The translations under genes and the position numbers were made by a program. Below are positions 5,717 through 7,036 of a DNA stretch of 7,036 nucleotides, one piece after another (position 1 is the stretch's first letter; each line of letters starts with the position of its first letter). Source of the stretch: an uncultured Gammaproteobacteria bacterium (GTDB lineage Bacteria > Pseudomonadota > Gammaproteobacteria > Chromatiales > Chromatiaceae); the NCBI GenBank assembly GCA_937926265.1, contig CALAZS010000226.1, positions 1 to 7,036 on the forward strand, given 5' to 3'. Below the pieces are notes generated by a model that worked only from the letters and a program-made list of their open reading frames with translations, did no database searches and was not told where the DNA came from.

Positions 5717-6751
5717 ATGAACAACCAAGAAAGCAATTCTCAGGATAAATACATCACCCTTGCCCATGGCAATGGTGGCCGTTTTATGCGCCAACTGATT
5801 GAAGATGTTTTTGCCAGACACCTGGATAAAGGCCGGCTGGATATTCTTGGTGATGCCACACTGCTGACAGACCTGAATGGCGAGATACTTTATTCTGTTG
5901 ACGGTTTTACTGTGCAACCACTGGAATTTCCCGGTGGCAACATTGGTTCACTTGCGGTTCATGGCACAGTCAATGACCTTGCAGTCAGTGGGGCCATACC
6001 AAAATATTTAAGTCTGAGTGCCATTATCGAAGAGGGGCTGGAGTTTGAAGTACTCGACCGGCTTGTAAAAAGTCTGGCTGATGCTGCACAGGAAGCCGGC
6101 GTTGAGATAGTCACCGGTGACACGAAGGTCGTACCTCATAACCATGGCGGAGGGGTTTATTTCACCACCACCGGTATCGGTATCAGGCAAACTCAGCGAA
6201 AGCTGGGTATTGACCAGGTCCAACCGGGAGACAAACTCATTGTCAGCGGCAGCGTCGGCGACCATGGTACCTGCGTCATGCTGGCACGCGAGGAGTTTGG
6301 CCTTAGCGGTTCACTTGAATCAGACAGCGCCTGTGTATTACCCCTAACCAGGGCCGTAATATCCCAGCAAGGCCTGCGCTTCATGAGAGACCCGACGCGT
6401 GGCGGCCTGGCAACGGTTGCCCACGAAATAGCCATGGGCAGCCAATTCGCTGTACGCCTCTATGAACATAAAATTCCAGTCAAGGACCCTGTACGTTCAG
6501 TCTGTGAAATGCTCGGCTACGATCCGTATTACCTGGCCTGTGAGGGTCGCGTGGTCGCGGTTGCCGAAGCTGAATCAGCCGATAAGATTCTAAAAGCATG
6601 GCAGTCACTGCCTGATGGTCAGGATGCTGCCATCATTGGCCAGGTTGAACCCAGGGAGCATGCTCACCAGCATGTGATTCTGGAAACCGAACTGGGCGGT
6701 GAGCGTTTACTTGAAGAGCTCGAAGACGACCCCTTACCCAGAATCTGCTAG
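5717..6751 (+). CDS. hypE: HypE, carbamoyl dehydratase for [NiFe] hydrogenase maturation
   Basis: HypE accepts the carbamoyl group from HypF on its C-terminal cysteine and dehydrates it with ATP to a thiocyanate, the cyanide donor for the hydrogenase iron held by HypC-HypD. It belongs to the PurM/AIRS ATP-binding superfamily. The 344-residue length is typical. Landmarks: YITLAHGNGGRFM (12-24); VQPLEFPGGNIG (66-77) and VHGTVNDLAVSGA (81-93) of the N-terminal AIRS domain; VTGDTKVV (132-139); GDKLIVSGSVGDHG (171-184); MRDPTRGGLATVAHEIA (223-239); LACEGR (273-278); and a C-terminal PRIC whose Cys344 is the acceptor residue and the very last amino acid, as required. ATG 5717 is chosen because it is the only ATG before the conserved ITLAHGNGG block. 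No Shine-Dalgarno precedes it. It is separated from hypF by the opposite-strand signalling operon and is convergent with the partial gene at the window end. Confidence 0.98.
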   Translation: MNNQESNSQDKYITLAHGNGGRFMRQLIEDVFARHLDKGRLDILGDATLLTDLNGEILYSVDGFTVQPLEFPGGNIGSLAVHGTVNDLAVSGAIPKYLSLSAIIEEGLEFEVLDRLVKSLADAAQEAGVEIVTGDTKVVPHNHGGGVYFTTTGIGIRQTQRKLGIDQVQPGDKLIVSGSVGDHGTCVMLAREEFGLSGSLESDSACVLPLTRAVISQQGLRFMRDPTRGGLATVAHEIAMGSQFAVRLYEHKIPVKDPVRSVCEMLGYDPYYLACEGRVVAVAEAESADKILKAWQSLPDGQDAAIIGQVEPREHAHQHVILETELGGERLLEELEDDPLPRIC

Positions 6752-6784
6752 GAATTTGCTAGATACTCTTTAGGAATCTACTGT
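6741..6784. repeat. 11-bp tandem array over the hypE 3' end
   Basis: GAATCTGCTAG (6741-6751) is followed directly by GAATTTGCTAG (6752-6762, 10 of 11 identical), then a degenerate unit ending in TTTAG (6763-6773), then GAATCTACTGT (6774-6784). The first unit carries the last two sense codons (Ile, Cys) and the TAG stop of hypE, so the end of the gene seems to have been duplicated into the 39-bp convergent gap. No terminator hairpin was found here. Confidence 0.6.
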
Positions 6785-6790
6785 TTCAAG

Positions 6791-7036
6791 TTATTCGCAA
6801 TCAGATGATTCATCGCCTGGCTTCATACCAGCACCGGTTTCCGGTAATTCTGCCGTGGAACCTTTTTCAACCGACTCAATAACCTGCTTTTCCTGAATAG
6901 CGTTTTCCTGTTCAGCTTTCGCACCAGAAGTAATTAGGCCGGGTGGTGAAGCATGAACATGCTTAACCATAAAGACCGAAAATAAGACCAGAAACAAAAT
7001 TAGAACAACATTCAGAAAGACATTAAGGAAACTGGA
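6791..7036 (-). CDS. Unrecognised membrane-anchored protein (C-terminal part, 5' end outside window)
   Basis: The minus strand is open from the window edge to a TAA at 6791-6793, giving 81 visible residues. The first half is strongly hydrophobic (NVFLNVVLILFLVLFSVFMV), consistent with a transmembrane anchor or a signal-peptide core, followed by KHVHASPPG. The rest is a hydrophilic, acidic, low-complexity tail rich in Glu, Gly and Ser, ending SSDCE. The only ATG inside the window (6968-6970) lies at the end of the hydrophobic stretch, so the true start is probably upstream of the visible region; a TTG at 6995-6997 is possible but unconvincing. It ends 39 bp from the hypE stop, convergent with it. 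I do not recognise the family. The hydrophobic-then-acidic architecture supports a real gene, but the lack of a start and of any known motif keeps confidence moderate. Confidence 0.5.
   Translation of the reverse strand, partial: SSFLNVFLNVVLILFLVLFSVFMVKHVHASPPGLITSGAKAEQENAIQEKQVIESVEKGSTAELPETGAGMKPGDESSDCE

Noticed and set aside
6800..6812. AATCAGATGATT as a terminator after hypE
   Set aside because: A 5-bp stem with a 2-nt loop and no T-run is too weak, and it lies within the convergent reading frame.

Overview
The window is a hydrogenase-maturation (hyp) locus from a Gram-negative bacterium, most likely a gammaproteobacterium. That is a low-confidence inference from the style of the Hyp proteins and of the two-component pair; no rRNA or other phylogenetic marker is present. 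Base composition is moderate, with slightly AT-rich intergenic DNA. No tRNA, rRNA, CRISPR array or intact insertion sequence was seen.

Layout: (1) positions 1-86 hold the last codons of hypD, identified by its conserved C-terminal cysteine motif. (2) 87-349 is non-coding DNA rich in dyad symmetry: a 112-bp foldback with 30-bp arms starting on the hypD stop codon, and a near-perfect 28-bp palindrome about 80 bp before hypF. (3) 350-2641 is an intact hypF. (4) 2675-5485, on the minus strand, is a two-component pair: a response regulator with REC, DUF3369-like and HD-GYP domains is upstream, followed by a soluble PAS histidine kinase. (5) 5486-5716 is a 231-bp divergent intergenic region. (6) 5717-6751 is an intact hypE ending in the essential C-terminal cysteine. 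(7) 6791-7036, on the minus strand, is the 3' part of an unrecognised membrane-anchored protein that runs off the window.

How they work together: HypF uses carbamoyl phosphate and ATP to carbamoylate the C-terminal Cys of HypE. HypE dehydrates this to a thiocyanate, and the cyanide is passed to iron held by the HypC-HypD complex for assembly of the [NiFe] hydrogenase Fe(CN)2CO centre. Three of these factors (HypD tail, HypF, HypE) are visible. hypF and hypE are separated by an opposite-strand signalling pair whose output domain is predicted to degrade cyclic di-GMP. Its position suggests, but does not prove, a link between hydrogen metabolism and c-di-GMP.

The most unusual non-coding signal is a set of short tandem arrays at the gene borders: a 7-bp array over the 3' end of hypF, a 12-bp array just before hypE and in frame with it, and an 11-bp array over the 3' end of hypE. 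No wholly new protein system is evident. The novelty candidates are the locus arrangement, the foldback and palindrome before hypF, and the tandem arrays.
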